Shown here: positions 1-12,076 of the stretch, in pieces | Numbering within the stretch: the stretch's first letter is position 1 | Layout of the letters: each line of letters starts with the position of its first letter | Assembly (NCBI GenBank): GCA_018907035.1 | Contig: JACCIC010000209.1 | Location: forward strand, 62,501-126,500 | Reading direction: 5' to 3' | DNA: 64,000 nucleotides | DNA from: Sycobia sp. Sy_11 | Lineage: Eukaryota; Arthropoda; Insecta; Hymenoptera; Epichrysomallidae | Position numbers and translations under genes: made by a program | Notes under the pieces: generated by a model | Seen by the model: the letters and a program-made list of their open reading frames with translations, nothing else | Database searches by the model: none | Told to the model about the DNA's origin: nothing

Positions 1-105
1 TATCTCGACGGTACAAAAGTTGCCCCGCGACCGGGGGTTATAAGCAGAAGAAGCGAAAGAAAGAGATAGCGAGGGACGCGGGACTGAGGAATATTTGCAA
101 AAAAT

Positions 106-149
106 GAGAGAGAGATAGAGAGCGAGAGAGAGAGCGAGAGAGAGAGAGA
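106..149. repeat. imperfect (GA)n microsatellite
   Basis: GA dinucleotides interrupted by TA and CG steps. A homopurine strand like this can bind GAGA-type factors or form H-DNA; no function is shown. Confidence 0.9.
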
Positions 150-543
150 ATAAAAAAGAAAAGGAACCGACGAAAAGGAGGAGGGCGAGGAATAAAGCTC
201 GAGTTTGTGTGTGTGTGTATGTGTGTGCGTGCACGTATATACAGGGTTACGCGAGAGCACTAATACATAAATGTATGCATATCTGGCGGCGATCGCTTAT
301 GGAAATTCGTTCGGCGGGGCGACGCTCGGGGCGCGCGAGCTTTCGATGCACAATGATCGGTGGCATTCGATACGGATCGGCCGTACAGGCACCTGTGCCC
401 CCGCGCGCATACTACCAGCAACGTGTCGACCCACGGACGCGCGTCTTCTGCATTTGCCCGCGACGTCCGTGTACGCGTACGTGTGTGCGCGCGCGCTCGT
501 TTGCGTCGTCGTTTCTCTCCTCCTCTCTCACTCACTCTCTCCC

Positions 544-546
<3 letters not shown>

Positions 547-587
<41 letters not shown>
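547..587. repeat. (CT)n microsatellite
   Basis: An uninterrupted CT run, preceded from about 520 by an imperfect CT-rich stretch. It produces the SLSL-type spurious frames on this strand. Confidence 0.95.
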
Positions 588-590
<3 letters not shown>

Positions 591-735
591 CTGCGGGGCT
601 TAAGCGCGGAATTCGAATGCGAGGGTAGAGCGGGGAAGGAGAGGTGATGCTGGATGCACAGAAGTAAGGCAGAGAGGTGAGGAAATAGTTAAAGAGAGAA
701 AGGAGAGGAGACAAAGAGACAGGTCACTGGCCGAG

Positions 736-739
736 GAGA

Positions 740-804
<65 letters not shown>
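736..804. repeat. (GA)n microsatellite
   Basis: A long GA array of about 70 bp with one GTG interruption near its start. It is followed at once by a (CCG)n-like patch and a (GCT)5 patch at 828-843. Confidence 0.95.
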
Positions 805-806
<2 letters not shown>

Positions 807-891
807 GCCGCCGCCACAGCCATCATCGCTGCTGCTGCTGCTGCACCGAGCTCTTTTAAATATGGAAGGATTTGGAGGATCTCGATAAGAC

Positions 892-933
892 GAGAGAGAG
901 AGAGAGAGAGAGAGTGAGAGAGAGAGAGAGAGA
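892..933. repeat. (GA)n microsatellite
   Basis: A GA array with one GTG interruption, the second long GA array within 200 bp. Confidence 0.95.
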
Positions 934-1669
934 AACATGGAAGGAAAAAGAAAAAGAATCCATGAGGCGGGGTTACAATGCCGCTTGCGAGACTACTCTC
1001 GTTGTCATGTAAATGACCGTCGGCGAGCAGGGGACAGTACGTAACTGCAGCGCCAGGCCAGTGTCTGCATTGTGCAGATTGTGCACAGTTAAAAGAAAAA
1101 AAAAATGGAAAAAAGATGATGAAAAAACGTATGTACGTGCGATATCGCCGCGCCAGTTTCTTTCATGAAAATTCAAGTTTTATCTCTTGGTCGTAATTCG
1201 AAAGGAACATTTCTAATTAGCTGAAAAATCAATTCTTTTTTCGCTGGCGACCATTTCATTTGACAAAATTAAAACGACACGTATTAATTATTCACCTCAG
1301 CTTTCTAATCGGACTTAAAATTTGATAAATTTTCAGTCTTGAAGAATCTGGTGAGAAAAAGTTTTGCAACGCGTAGTAAATGTGGGAGATCTGCCCCCCC
1401 TCCCTCTCTCTTCCTTTTTCTCTATCCAACTCCGGCTCCCGCATTAAAATTATAATTTCGCGCGCCGCTGAAAATCTAATAATACTGCCGGGCACTGATG
1501 ACGGAGCGTCAGCGCCAAATAAAGTCTTGTCCGCGCCGTGTATATATATATATATATATACGCTTTATAATATATACAGATTAGCAGAGGTGCAGCCCGG
1601 TATAATTGTAAATCAATAACCTAATAAAATTTTATCGCTCCCGCTTAATTTCGCAATCGTGGTGTTCGA

Positions 1670-1687
1670 ACGCGTGCGCGCACGCGT
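1670..1687. repeat. perfect 18-nt palindrome
   Basis: The sequence ACGCGTGCGCGCACGCGT equals its own reverse complement. It is a strict purine/pyrimidine alternation, so it could extrude as a cruciform or flip to Z-DNA. Confidence 0.9.
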
Positions 1688-1815
1688 ATCTTCTCGCGTT
1701 CTTTTTTTATACAACTCTTTCGACGCTTCTATCTCTCTCTCTTTCTCTCTTTCTATCCCGCGATTATTTTACAAGCAATAAAAACAGACGAGTATACGAG
1801 GAGCAAGGTATATAT

Positions 1816-1818
<3 letters not shown>

Positions 1819-1892
<74 letters not shown>
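1819..1892. repeat. compound (TA)n(GA)n microsatellite
   Basis: TA units run to about 1856 and change without a gap into GA units to 1892. The same compound order occurs at 6475-6570 and 60250-60332, and in reverse-complement form at 3443-3538. Confidence 0.95.
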
Positions 1893-1894
<2 letters not shown>

Positions 1895-1984
1895 TACTAT
1901 ACACCCATCAGCAAGGAAGAGTTCGTCGACGAAGAGCGGGAAAGACGAAATCTCTCGCCCACAAATGAAGCCTTTCCAAGCCAT

Positions 1985-1987
<3 letters not shown>

Positions 1988-2030
<43 letters not shown>
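1988..2030. repeat. (GA)n microsatellite
   Basis: An uninterrupted GA array about 100 bp after the previous compound array. Confidence 0.95.
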
Positions 2031-2033
<3 letters not shown>

Positions 2034-2143
2034 GCCCGAAACGCCGCGGCATTAAAGAATCTATCTCTTCTAGGTGGCCTCGTGGGCAATAATTTAGTCG
2101 CGCGCGCGTGCGTCGCGTCTCGTCTAAAAACTCTGGTACAGCT

Positions 2144-2145
<2 letters not shown>

Positions 2146-2192
<47 letters not shown>
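2146..2192. repeat. (TA)n microsatellite
   Basis: An uninterrupted TA array followed by CpG-rich unique sequence. Confidence 0.95.
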
Positions 2193-2195
<3 letters not shown>

Positions 2196-2943
2196 TTCCT
2201 CCGTTTATATAGGAGGCGCTATCTCACGAACAACCGGCAATTTATGCGTTTACACGAATACCGCGCGTCGCCGCAGCGCCGCGCCGCGGCTTTATGACCG
2301 GCAGGTTACTTAATCACGCGCGGGCCTAAGCGCCCGGGTATCCCCGCTCTCCTCTGCTGTTCTCCCTCGGGCTGGCCCCTAAGATCCGCCCCCCCTCCTC
2401 CTCCTCCTCCTCATGCGCCTCCTCCTCGTCCCACCTTACGCCACCCACGAACGAACGGGAGAAAATGTGTCATCTCTGTCCAGATAATGAATTTCTTTTC
2501 ACGTTATACTGACCCCCCTCCCCTCCCCAGCTTCTTCACTATTTCGCTTTATTCTTCCACGTTATATGCCTCGGCCTTTTCACTTGTCGCCGGCACTGGG
2601 ACACGCCGATTCGGTGGGACGTAGAGGGAGCCGGAGAAGGAGCTAGAGAGAAATGGAGAGAGAGAGAGAGAGAGAGAAGGGGAGAAACGGCACACCGGAT
2701 AAATTATCGCCTCGAGTCTGCGTGCATCCTAAATTAAGCTCAAATTGCCGAATGAGGAAAATACCGGCGGGCAAGCTGGTGCAATTTTTACCTCGGCTCC
2801 CGGGTACGGATTCAAGGCGAGCCTGAAGCCGGCGACCTCTGACGCTATTATTATTGACGCGTCAATTCGTTCAATACGCGAGAATAGCCGGACGAGATTT
2901 CTATCCTTCACAGCTCATGTTTTGGCAAGTTTTTACCGTATGC

Positions 2944-2948
<5 letters not shown>

Positions 2949-2998
<50 letters not shown>
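2949..2998. repeat. (TA)n microsatellite
   Basis: An uninterrupted alternating AT run of about 50 bp. Confidence 0.95.
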
Positions 2999-3001
<3 letters not shown>

Positions 3002-3164
3002 GCGACGAATTAGATTTTCGAGATTCTTTTTTCCGACACCGTATAATCCATATCGATATGTGGCCTAACGATTCCTTCGTTATTAATCCGTGGTCAATTT
3101 CGAAACGCCCTGTGTAGATAAAAGCGCGGGGTGCATTATAGCCGTGTAACTCTCTAAGCACAAA

Positions 3165-3167
<3 letters not shown>

Positions 3168-3211
<44 letters not shown>
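3168..3211. repeat. (TA)n microsatellite
   Basis: An uninterrupted TA run, 170 bp after the previous one. Confidence 0.95.
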
Positions 3212-3219
<8 letters not shown>

Positions 3220-3438
3220 TTATCGAAAATGACGAGTTGAAAAAACAGAAAAAAAACAAAAACGAGGCAGAGAAGAAGATTTCAAATCCGATGACTCACT
3301 TAAGCGAGCCGCGTCCCGATTCGGTGTGACCGGCGCGCACCTGTTTTACTCCCCCCCCCCTCCCACAACAAACGGATTTCTGAAAGATTTCCAAATCACC
3401 GGGAACTTGTTAATTTGATCGGAGCTGTGTTATGGGCG

Positions 3439-3541
<103 letters not shown>

Positions 3542-3640
3542 TAAGGTGCACTCGACATATTTCATCGAGGAATGCAAGAGTTATAGCGTAACGGGCAGTG
3601 CATTAACAATTTCATATTACAATTCATTGGGAGTGTTTGA

Positions 3641-4140
3641 AAGTTATACGTGTTAGCCGATGATGAACGGAAAAAGGCTCTCTCGATTAATAAGTATATA
3701 TATCGTTTACGTAGCCGTTTAAGTCTTCCATCATACAATTAAATGACACATCTTACTTGAAGAGAGGAGACTTTAAAAAATCGTGAGAAATACTTTTGAG
3801 ACTAACCAGAATCGTCGAAATATTATGAATCTGTATTACACATTTGAATGAAAACACGACACATGCATCAACTTTTCATTATATTTTTCAACGTCATTAA
3901 AAAAGCCCAGCAATGAAGGCTTCAATTGACGTTGGCGCAGATCGATCAGTCCAGTTATTCGATCGAACGCAACATTGAATGCAGACCAAAGAATGAAATC
4001 GATACTTAATTCATTGCTCGTTGAAATGAACGATAAAAATAATTGAATAGATATCTTTGATTTCTGAATTACATGTTCTTGCTTTCAGTTCGTACTCTTC
4101 GTTTACTTTATCCGTCAGAAAGTCGCTCGTATTTTCACCG
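3641..4140. other. AT-rich unique non-coding stretch
   Basis: Ordinary AT-rich DNA with no microsatellite and no frame of note. I see nothing else in it. Confidence 0.6.
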
Positions 4141-4174
4141 GCGTCCAAAAACACCATATTTACACCGGCGTTCA

Positions 4175-4251
4175 AGTGCGTGTGCGTGCGTGTGCGTGTG
4201 CGTGTGCGTGTGTGCGCGCGCGCGTGTGTGTGTGTGTGTGTGTGCGTGTGT
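4175..4251. repeat. (GT)n/(GC)n alternating tract
   Basis: About 77 bp of nearly strict purine/pyrimidine alternation mixing GTGC, GCGC and GTGT units. Such tracts are classic Z-DNA formers. Confidence 0.9.
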
Positions 4252-4917
4252 CGACGCGCCGCTAACCTCCGCTTCTTCATTGCGTAAATTTTCGTTTTTG
4301 TTTGCGATCGCGAAAACGTGGCGGTGGAGAGGGCAGGGGAGAAGCGACGCTCACATATATATTCCCTGGTCCCTATTATTTTCTGCGGCTTAAAATGCCC
4401 GCGCCAATTTACCTGCCAAGTCACTCAACGCGCGTCCGTCCGGGCTTTCAACGATTTCTTAACTGAAACCCCCCCCCCCACCCACCCCCGCAACTCGTAA
4501 TAAAATCCGAACGCGCGTATACAAATCTCTGCGGGCGTATGCTGCTCCGCAATGATCGTTATAATTTCACACGTCGAGAAGGATTGACTAAACTGTTTGG
4601 CAGATAATGAGCATTCGACATGTATGTTTGGCTTGTGATTCTCGGCGTAAATCGGACTGTCGCAACAAGATCTAAGTAAATTCGGGTAACCGCGATATTT
4701 GAATGGTGAAAAAAATTCTTTTAGATCGAAATTAATTTTTGTTCAATTCGTCGGAGTGTAAATTTCATTATAAGGAGTCATGCAGAAAGAAATAAAATGA
4801 AGCGAGCACACGTTCTAGAAAAATCGGAGAATTCCTCGATTTCCGTACAATATTAATCGACATCCGGTTTCTAACGCATGAGCCTCCCAAATATATACAC
4901 AAATACGCACACAAACA

Positions 4918-4920
<3 letters not shown>

Positions 4921-4976
<56 letters not shown>
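4921..4976. repeat. (TA)n microsatellite
   Basis: A long uninterrupted TA array of 56 bp. Confidence 0.95.
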
Positions 4977-4978
<2 letters not shown>

Positions 4979-5138
4979 CGCGAATTAATCTCGGCGACCC
5001 GTTTCACTCGTTGTGAAAGTGAAAAGTGTCACCGCGCTCTCTGAGGCCCCGTTGGCGCCGGAACAAACGACGAAGTCTACAAATACTATTTATACGCAAG
5101 TGTAGAACGTCTCGGTTGCGCGACTATCATACACCCCC

Positions 5139-5141
<3 letters not shown>

Positions 5142-5184
<43 letters not shown>

Positions 5185-5188
5185 TCTG
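5142..5188. repeat. (CT)n microsatellite
   Basis: A CT array, perfect to about 5178 and imperfect afterwards. Confidence 0.95.
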
Positions 5189-5568
5189 TCTCTGGGCTCT
5201 CCGCATTTATTCCCTCTCTCTATCGTGTATATATATTCTATATATACGATGATGCGAGAGTCGAGCGACTCTGCAGGTTTCAGCCGCGCGTGTGCCGCAC
5301 CTGTATGGTCTGTTCCGGCGCGTCGGGCGCGCGTGGGCGCCCCCCGATCCCTCCCCTCCCCCTCCGCCATGAGACTACATCCAGACGCGAGCGAGAGCTT
5401 ATAAAACCGGCGGATCTTGCCTGTTCTTTTTTTTTTGCGTATTTTTACTTCCTTTTTACGCCCGCCTCCACCGCCACCACCACCACCACCACCCCAGCCC
5501 CTCTCCCATCGCGCTCGACACGCTGATTCTATCGCTCGAAAGCGAGATAAGGGAGTGTATCAAGTAAA

Positions 5569-5571
<3 letters not shown>

Positions 5572-5607
<36 letters not shown>
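5572..5607. repeat. (GA)n microsatellite
   Basis: A perfect GA array; a second, imperfect GA array follows at 5690-5749. Confidence 0.95.
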
Positions 5608-5611
<4 letters not shown>

Positions 5612-5689
5612 TTATACGCGGCGCGCTTGCGAGTATTTCATTCTTTGGGAGTGACGGAGAGGATGAGAGAAAGGCAGAGGGGGAAGAGC

Positions 5690-5693
5690 GAGA

Positions 5694-5745
<52 letters not shown>

Positions 5746-5749
5746 CGAG
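5690..5749. repeat. imperfect (GA)n microsatellite
   Basis: GA units with one GACA and CG interruptions. Confidence 0.9.
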
Positions 5750-6017
5750 AGAACGTAGGTCCATTTGGGTGTTTTAAGTGGCTCCGGCTCGTCCATTCGC
5801 GCATTGTAACAACGACGACAGAGGATGACGCTCCTCGCTTCTCGAGGTCGTGGAAGCGTAATTGATGGATAATTACGCGAGATTTATGGGGCTTCGATTT
5901 TTTTTCGCTAACTCCCCCCCCCCCTCCATTCCCCCGTACCACCGCGGAATTTATGAGTTTGAAATTTCGCGAGGGAGTGGCGAGTCCGGGCATTTTTTTG
6001 TCGCGTGGGCTCTCGCT

Positions 6018-6020
<3 letters not shown>

Positions 6021-6071
<51 letters not shown>
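6021..6071. repeat. (TA)n microsatellite
   Basis: An uninterrupted TA array of 51 bp. Confidence 0.95.
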
Positions 6072-6079
<8 letters not shown>

Positions 6080-6473
6080 AATATACGCACGCACACTCTT
6101 CTGTTTCCCCGTTTCTCATTTATTATTATACCTTCCTTTATGTTTTTTCGCTCTGTCCCCACTCGACACCCCCCCTCCCCGACGCTTTCGCCTCCCTGTG
6201 TCTTCTCCCCCCCCCCCACCCTCCACTCCCACCCACCACTCTCGCCGCGCTCGCGAAGAAGCGCGAGTGAAATAGCGCCAGTTTTATCGCGGGCGCGGGA
6301 ATTTATTTATTTCCCGGCGCGACGCGATTGCGGTGCCCGGTACAAGCCTATATAATGGCGCGGACGATAACGAGCTTGTACACAGTTGTTCTGCTACAGT
6401 ACGCGCCGTGCGCAGTTTTAGATACACCTTTCGCATTTTATTGCACCTGCGGGACTCTGCGGGCGAGCCGCCA

Positions 6474-6474
<1 letters not shown>

Positions 6475-6570
<96 letters not shown>
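6475..6570. repeat. compound (TA)n(GA)n microsatellite
   Basis: TA units to about 6522, then GA units to 6570 with no gap between the motifs; same layout as 1819-1892 and 60250-60332. Confidence 0.95.
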
Positions 6571-6572
<2 letters not shown>

Positions 6573-7120
6573 TTCCATTGAAAGAGTATTAAATTCCGCT
6601 ATTTATTGAAATTAATAATGCCATCCACCTCGTCCGCGACTACTTTATCGGCGACGTTGCACTTTATCCCTCGCGTGTCCGCGTATATCAATGAACGCAG
6701 ATATCGGCGACTTCTACACCCCCTCCCCTCCCCCAACCCCGTGGAAATTTTTCCTTTTTTTTTAAACGTGGCCGGAAAGCTGAAAATGACACGCGGGCCG
6801 ATAGCGGATCGCCGCTCCGACTGTGCGCGTAATTCACGATCTTAACAGCGCCGTCGCTGATTAAATTGTTGCCCGGGATCGCTTTCGAGGTAAACGGACG
6901 TTGGTTTCGTGTATGTATACGCGCGCGCATTACGTACGTTATGCATTCTATATGTTTACCCGATTGAACCGACGGCGGTTTACCTTCGTGGGATTTTCTC
7001 CGGTGTTAATGTTTTTCCTTCTGGTTGTATATATATATATGTGCATACAGCACTCTCCACGCGAATGGCAGCATATTATACTAAAATTACAGGGGCCTGG
7101 AGGTGGTGGGAATAGCTTTA

Positions 7121-7740
7121 AATTGTTTATGAAAACTCGAAATATTCACCTAAAGCTTATGCAATTAATAAATTTTCTATTCGAACTTTTTCTTATCGTT
7201 TGTGTTACTGAAAATTACTGAAAATACGTTCAGTAGAAATTCTATTTATTAAAAACGAGATTGCGGCAAATGCAATTTTCAGAAAAACTATACAATGTAA
7301 TTCATCCTAATATGTATAAGTGTAATATATAATATGTAGGTAGTAATTATTCGTATATATATTTATAGTAAAACCTCGCTAATATTCGAGAAAATCCCTT
7401 GCTCCTCAAGATGCTCAAGTGGAAGAAGAATGAAAAAAGGAAACAACAAATAAATAAATAAAAACCGACCGCATCTCAGGAAAAGAATAATTTACGCCCG
7501 ACTGCGAAAATACAATAAACTCGCTTAAATCACCTTGAGCGTCCTTGTTCAAAACTAAAGAGCCCGTTCGTATGTTCTCAAAGCGAAGGAAAAAAAAATA
7601 AATAAATAAAAAAGAACGAGCGAAAAATCGGCCGCCGCCTCCCTCGCAAAGAAGAAGTTCGACTTTAAAGAAAAAAAAAAAAAAAAAACAAGCGCAAACG
7701 CCCCGTAAATTTAGACGACCGCGCTAGCTTTCGTTTATCC
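7121..7740. other. AT-rich block with A-rich runs
   Basis: AT-rich DNA with two (AAAT)n patches (about 7445-7465 and 7587-7607) and a poly-A run at 7671-7688. No gene-like frame. Confidence 0.6.
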
Positions 7741-8620
7741 CCGTGAGCGCGCGGTCACCGCACACATATATATGTCATCGATTCGGGGCGGCCAGAAAAC
7801 ATTTGGGTGGGGGGGGGGAGTCGAGCGAGGCAATAATCTCCTTCCCCCCCCCCCGCCCCAGACGGCCCGGTTCGTCGGAGTAGCAATAAATAAATCAGTC
7901 CTAACAGTCCCGCGTCGAGAGCAAGAACTCACGGTCCGGGGAAAAAAGCCCCCGAAAGAGCTCTCGCGCGCTTGTCTGAATATGTCCTCCCGGGACCGCG
8001 AGGGTCGGACGGGGGAGGCCTATTTTTAACTTGCAAAAATTACCTCTCCGCGCGCTCTTTATCCTTTGGCGAAATTGCGTGCGCGCGACTATTGACGGTC
8101 GTGTTGCCCGGAGGTGAGTCGCGCATGAGGTCAGCCGGTCTCTCCCCCCCCCCCCACGTCGCGTTCTCTTTCTCTCCCTCAGCTCCACGTTCCTCGTCGG
8201 AACAGCGGTTGCGTGTGCGGGGTTAGGGGGGGGGGCGAGGCGGCTAACCTCCCCCCTCCCCCCCCGCGCTCTCGCGAATAATGATCCATTTCGAGTAAAT
8301 TATCTCCCCGCGTCCCTGCCGCCGCCACCCACCCCCCCCCTCACCCTCCACTCCCGCCCGGCCCTGCACGCTTCAGCCAAGCCTTCGAAAGAACCGCGCG
8401 CGGCGGCGTTGTCAGCGCGCGGGTCCCCCGTCGCCTCGGCTTCGGGCGCCTCGCGCGTGATGCCTCTATCAGGGGCACCGTCGGCGCGAGCCGACCCGTG
8501 GCAAGACCGCGGCGAGTGTCCGTCGGTCTCGGCGAGGAATTCGGAAATTATCGGTTGGAGCTTGGCGAACGTGCCGGCGCTTGAGGATGTCGCTCGACAC
8601 GCCGAGGTATTTGTCTATAT
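7741..8620. other. CpG-rich block with G- and C-runs
   Basis: Very CpG-rich DNA with runs of 8 or more G or C at about 7809, 7844, 8146, 8226, 8258 and 8331. The open frames are long only because stop codons are rare in such DNA. No gene is supported. Confidence 0.6.
7804..7861. repeat. G-run/C-run hairpin
   Basis: A TGGGT-G10 arm ending at 7818 faces a C11-GCCCCA arm from 7844. The arms pair over about 15 bp with one T-G wobble, leaving a loop of about 25 nt. It could form a cruciform or G-quadruplex, or mark an assembly problem at homopolymers. Confidence 0.6.
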
Positions 8621-8622
8621 AT

Positions 8623-8625
<3 letters not shown>

Positions 8626-8671
<46 letters not shown>
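8626..8671. repeat. (TA)n microsatellite
   Basis: A TA array of about 46 bp at the border between the GC-rich block and the AT-rich block. Confidence 0.95.
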
Positions 8672-8680
<9 letters not shown>

Positions 8681-8689
8681 TATGATTAG

Positions 8690-11220
8690 CTCGTAGGTTG
8701 GAAAAGATTTAAGCTTATTAATTCGCTCAATGAGAGCTTTAATTGCGCCGTTTCTCACCGTGAATCGCTTAATGCGTCAATAAAAGTCCGGGTCTCGAAT
8801 GAATAATTAGAACCGTTTTACTTTCGCTCCCGGTGTAGCCATAAAACAAACGCAATAGACGGGGGATTGCAAAAGATGATTTAATTATGGATGTATAAAT
8901 ATATATATATATAGATGAATAACGAGAAAGGGAAATTAACGGGTGTAAAAATATTACATATAATATACTGACGGCTAAGAAGGTGGAACCGCAATGGACT
9001 ATTGCGACTGGTTGATTGGATTGTCCGATTTGCGTAATGTAATTGGAGACTCGAGTATTTGTGTAAAATTTGCTCGTCGTCACGTATAATACTTGTAAAA
9101 ATTTACGATCTTCATGGGGTCTAAGGACAATCAAAAAGCTCATACAAATATTCCAAATGCTTGCTGATAAATGTACATTTCAGTTAAATGGATTTACCTT
9201 GGTTATCGATAGCTTAATGGATAATTCTAACAATTAGCGGAATTCTAGCTTAAAAAATTTTTTTTTTTTGATTATGCTAATTATATACATTCAGTGCATA
9301 GTTTCCTTACAGCGCGTAACTGCATTAGTAGATGGATCGATGCAGTTAAGCATCTCTAACTGAATAGAATATGAGATACAAATTCCCAGTTTTTGGTCCG
9401 TAAATAACCTAACCTTGTAAGGATCTATTAAATACGCGTAACCACCGTTACATAATCGATGGTTTATATTCTAAATTTTATCACAGAATTGAAATGCACG
9501 TTTCGGCCCCAATATTCGCATTATTTTTCGTATTATTTCATTCGATCAATGTATCTGCCGAGATGTGATGCAAATCGAAGGACGGCAAGCACGCGAGACA
9601 AATTATAATGCCATTGTCTGCGCTATTCGAATAGTATATACGTGCATTTAATATGAAATTTAGAACGGCGTGGCTAAAGGATCTTTGAACCGTACACTAG
9701 AAAAATCATCTACATTAAAATATTAATAATTTAAGTAAGTGAAATTTTGTTGAAATCTGTAACTTTTCGCGGCTTGAAGATGTAATCATCGTTCAAGGCA
9801 GGTAATGATTTTGCCAATCTTAAAGTATTTCTTATTTTTATTATTATTATTAAACTTGGATTTAAAAAAGTGTATTAAGGTATTCCTATAATTTATATCG
9901 AATATACAGTCTCTCGAATTAGAATTTTTATGTTATCGGGGGGGGGGGGGATTCCGATATCAATTGTCAATTGAATTATGAATCATTTAAACTCGATTTG
10001 TCCTTTATTTCTGAGTTTATGGTCTTTTAGAAAATCAGATTCATCAGCTGGTAAACTGTTATTTCTTACAATTGCTAAAAAAGTAGGTCGAACACTTTGT
10101 GCGATTCTTAAACATCGATTGATTCCATGAAGGCCAAACAAAGTATAATGTAATGTAATATATACCTGCAATGTATAAAATGTTAATAATTTGCCATAAA
10201 GATAATTGCATTGATTTTGAGAATAGGAATTCAGCAATTTTTTTTCACACTTTATTTTAAAAAATCCTTTAATAATACTACCTTCGTAGAAACAGGTATA
10301 CAAATTTAAATATCGGTGAATTGGGGGAAAACGTTTGAAACAATAAAAATTCGAATAGACTGTGTTTTAAACAAAAACGTTACGAACTCATTCGAAAAAT
10401 ATGACTCTTTACTGACATCGTCAAATTGAAAAAAAAAAAAAAAATCATTTGTTCATCTCTTAAATGGAAAGAAATTAAATTATTTTTTAGCGTGGATTAT
10501 AATAGCTTAATTTAAATACTGTACAAGTATTTGATTTAAAAATCTATTTTGTAGATTTATTTTTTAATGTAATTTTTAGATGAGATAATTATATTAGTTT
10601 ATTAAAAGACTTAAATAACGATAAAAAACATCGCGTAAATAGGATGTTTAATAATAAGTATAAGAATTACGAATTTTTGGTATGCATTTTAACTTTTTCC
10701 CATTAAATTTGCTCCTCCATGTCTAAAAGAAACAATGAAGAGGTAGGGTGAGGGGGTCCCATTGTGAACTAGAAAAGAATCTGACAAATTTGTATAGAAT
10801 GCTTTTCTTTACGAGATTCTGTTACTAGGTCAATGGTTCCGACACTTTTCTAACATCTTATATATGTGTGTGTGCGAAAGCGCTCGTACATTATAATTAT
10901 TAAAAACGGATTTGGAAGTTAAAATCCAGAGGCCTCTCTCCTACTTTTGTTGAAATTAAATTTAACAAGTCGAAATGCATAACATCTATACTATGTAAGC
11001 CTGATCGAAAGTATCGAATCGTTCTTTTGTCGATCTGCCGAGAAGCCCGTGTTCTCCAACTTGAAAATCTTAACGAACAGAGAACGATGACCTTGAATGT
11101 TCTCCAAGGACGATTTGGTGACTTTCGTGAGCTTCAAACTATACTTCTTGGTATATTTTTCTCTATTTGTATCTATTTTTTTTTTTTTTTTTTTTGGCTA
11201 AAATCCCTCATTTCCTAGAT
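8690..11220. other. AT-rich non-coding block
   Basis: About 2.5 kb of AT-rich DNA, with only a short (TA)n at about 8896-8914 and short A- and T-runs. It contains a G-run at about 9939-9951 and a stem-loop at 9317-9348. A minus-strand open frame at 9983-10303 starts at TTG, not ATG, and shows no recognisable motif. No gene is supported. Confidence 0.6.
9317..9348. repeat. 9-bp stem-loop
   Basis: TAACTGCAT at 9317-9325 is the exact reverse complement of ATGCAGTTA at 9340-9348, with a 14-nt loop. It is too short for a microRNA precursor and may be chance. Confidence 0.6.
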
Positions 11221-11517
11221 TTAGCCACGGACGGACAGAGGAGCGGCAGAAGAAGAGGATTTTTAGACTCCAAAATATAAGATAGACGTCGCAGTGAGTC
11301 GCCAAGGCAGCAACGCTGCCGCGGGCGCACCGCGAGGAAAAACACAGCGCTCGGCCGTCCGCCCCCCCCCCGTCGCAACCCCCCGCAAACAAAGCAAAAA
11401 GCCGGACGTGCACCAAGCGCCGCCCGGTCGCAGCCGTCGCCGCCACCACAGACGTTACCGATGCTCACACAAGTGCGCCACGCACTCAGTCACGCATCTT
11501 ATATGTGTGTGTGTACG

Positions 11518-11519
<2 letters not shown>

Positions 11520-11549
<30 letters not shown>
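11520..11549. repeat. (CA)n microsatellite
   Basis: A perfect CA array, preceded by a short GT run at about 11503-11514. Confidence 0.95.
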
Positions 11550-11552
<3 letters not shown>

Positions 11553-11825
11553 GGCAGTGCAGTGCCGCTTGTCCTCCTACGAAAACCCGACGAGTCTTAT
11601 GTACGAGGGGGGCGGCGGGGGCGAAGGGGCCGATGGAGGAAGGGAGGGCAAATCCACTCACGAGAAACGAGTTCCACCAGCAGGTTCAGGTTCAGCCGGT
11701 CGATCGGATCGCGCACCTCTCTGCGCGTGCACGCGCCTCGCCCACGCCGTGCCATTGTGTCCCTCGTGCGTGTGTGCATATTATATATGTATATATATAT
11801 ATACTTACGTGCACATACGCGTCGC

Positions 11826-11870
11826 GTATATATATATATATATATAGATATATATATATATATATATATA
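11826..11870. repeat. imperfect (TA)n microsatellite
   Basis: A TA array with one GA interruption at about 11846. Confidence 0.95.
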
Positions 11871-12001
11871 GTCTCTCGCCACGCCGCCTCTCCGCAGGAA
11901 ATCCCCCCCCTCCCGCACTTTGTGCTTTATTGTTTTCGCGGCAAAGGAGGACGCTTTATGAGCGCGTCCCCGATGCGAAATAAGCTGCACCACCACCGCG
12001 C

Positions 12002-12024
12002 TATATATATATATATATAAATAT

Positions 12025-12075
<51 letters not shown>

Positions 12076-12076
12076 C
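12002..12076. repeat. imperfect (TA)n microsatellite
   Basis: A TA array interrupted by AAA and CATACA steps. Confidence 0.95.

Larger units (their letters stand above)
4141..7120. other. CpG-rich, microsatellite-dense non-coding block
   Basis: No gene is supported. The block holds a GT/GC-alternating tract, (TA)n, (CT)n and (GA)n arrays, a (CAC)n patch at 5468-5494 and several C-runs (about 4470, 5910, 6205). The stretch 4540-4900 is a short AT-richer island without repeats. Confidence 0.65.

Noticed and set aside
209..938. Several overlapping open frames of about 70-140 codons on both strands
   Set aside because: Their longest parts are CT or GA arrays read as SLSL or RERE; frames overlap on both strands and show no domain.
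3098..3115. ACACAGGGCGTTTCG on the minus strand, similar to the tip of the 26359 element
   Set aside because: I found no opposite end within 1 kb and the similarity is limited to about 7 bases.
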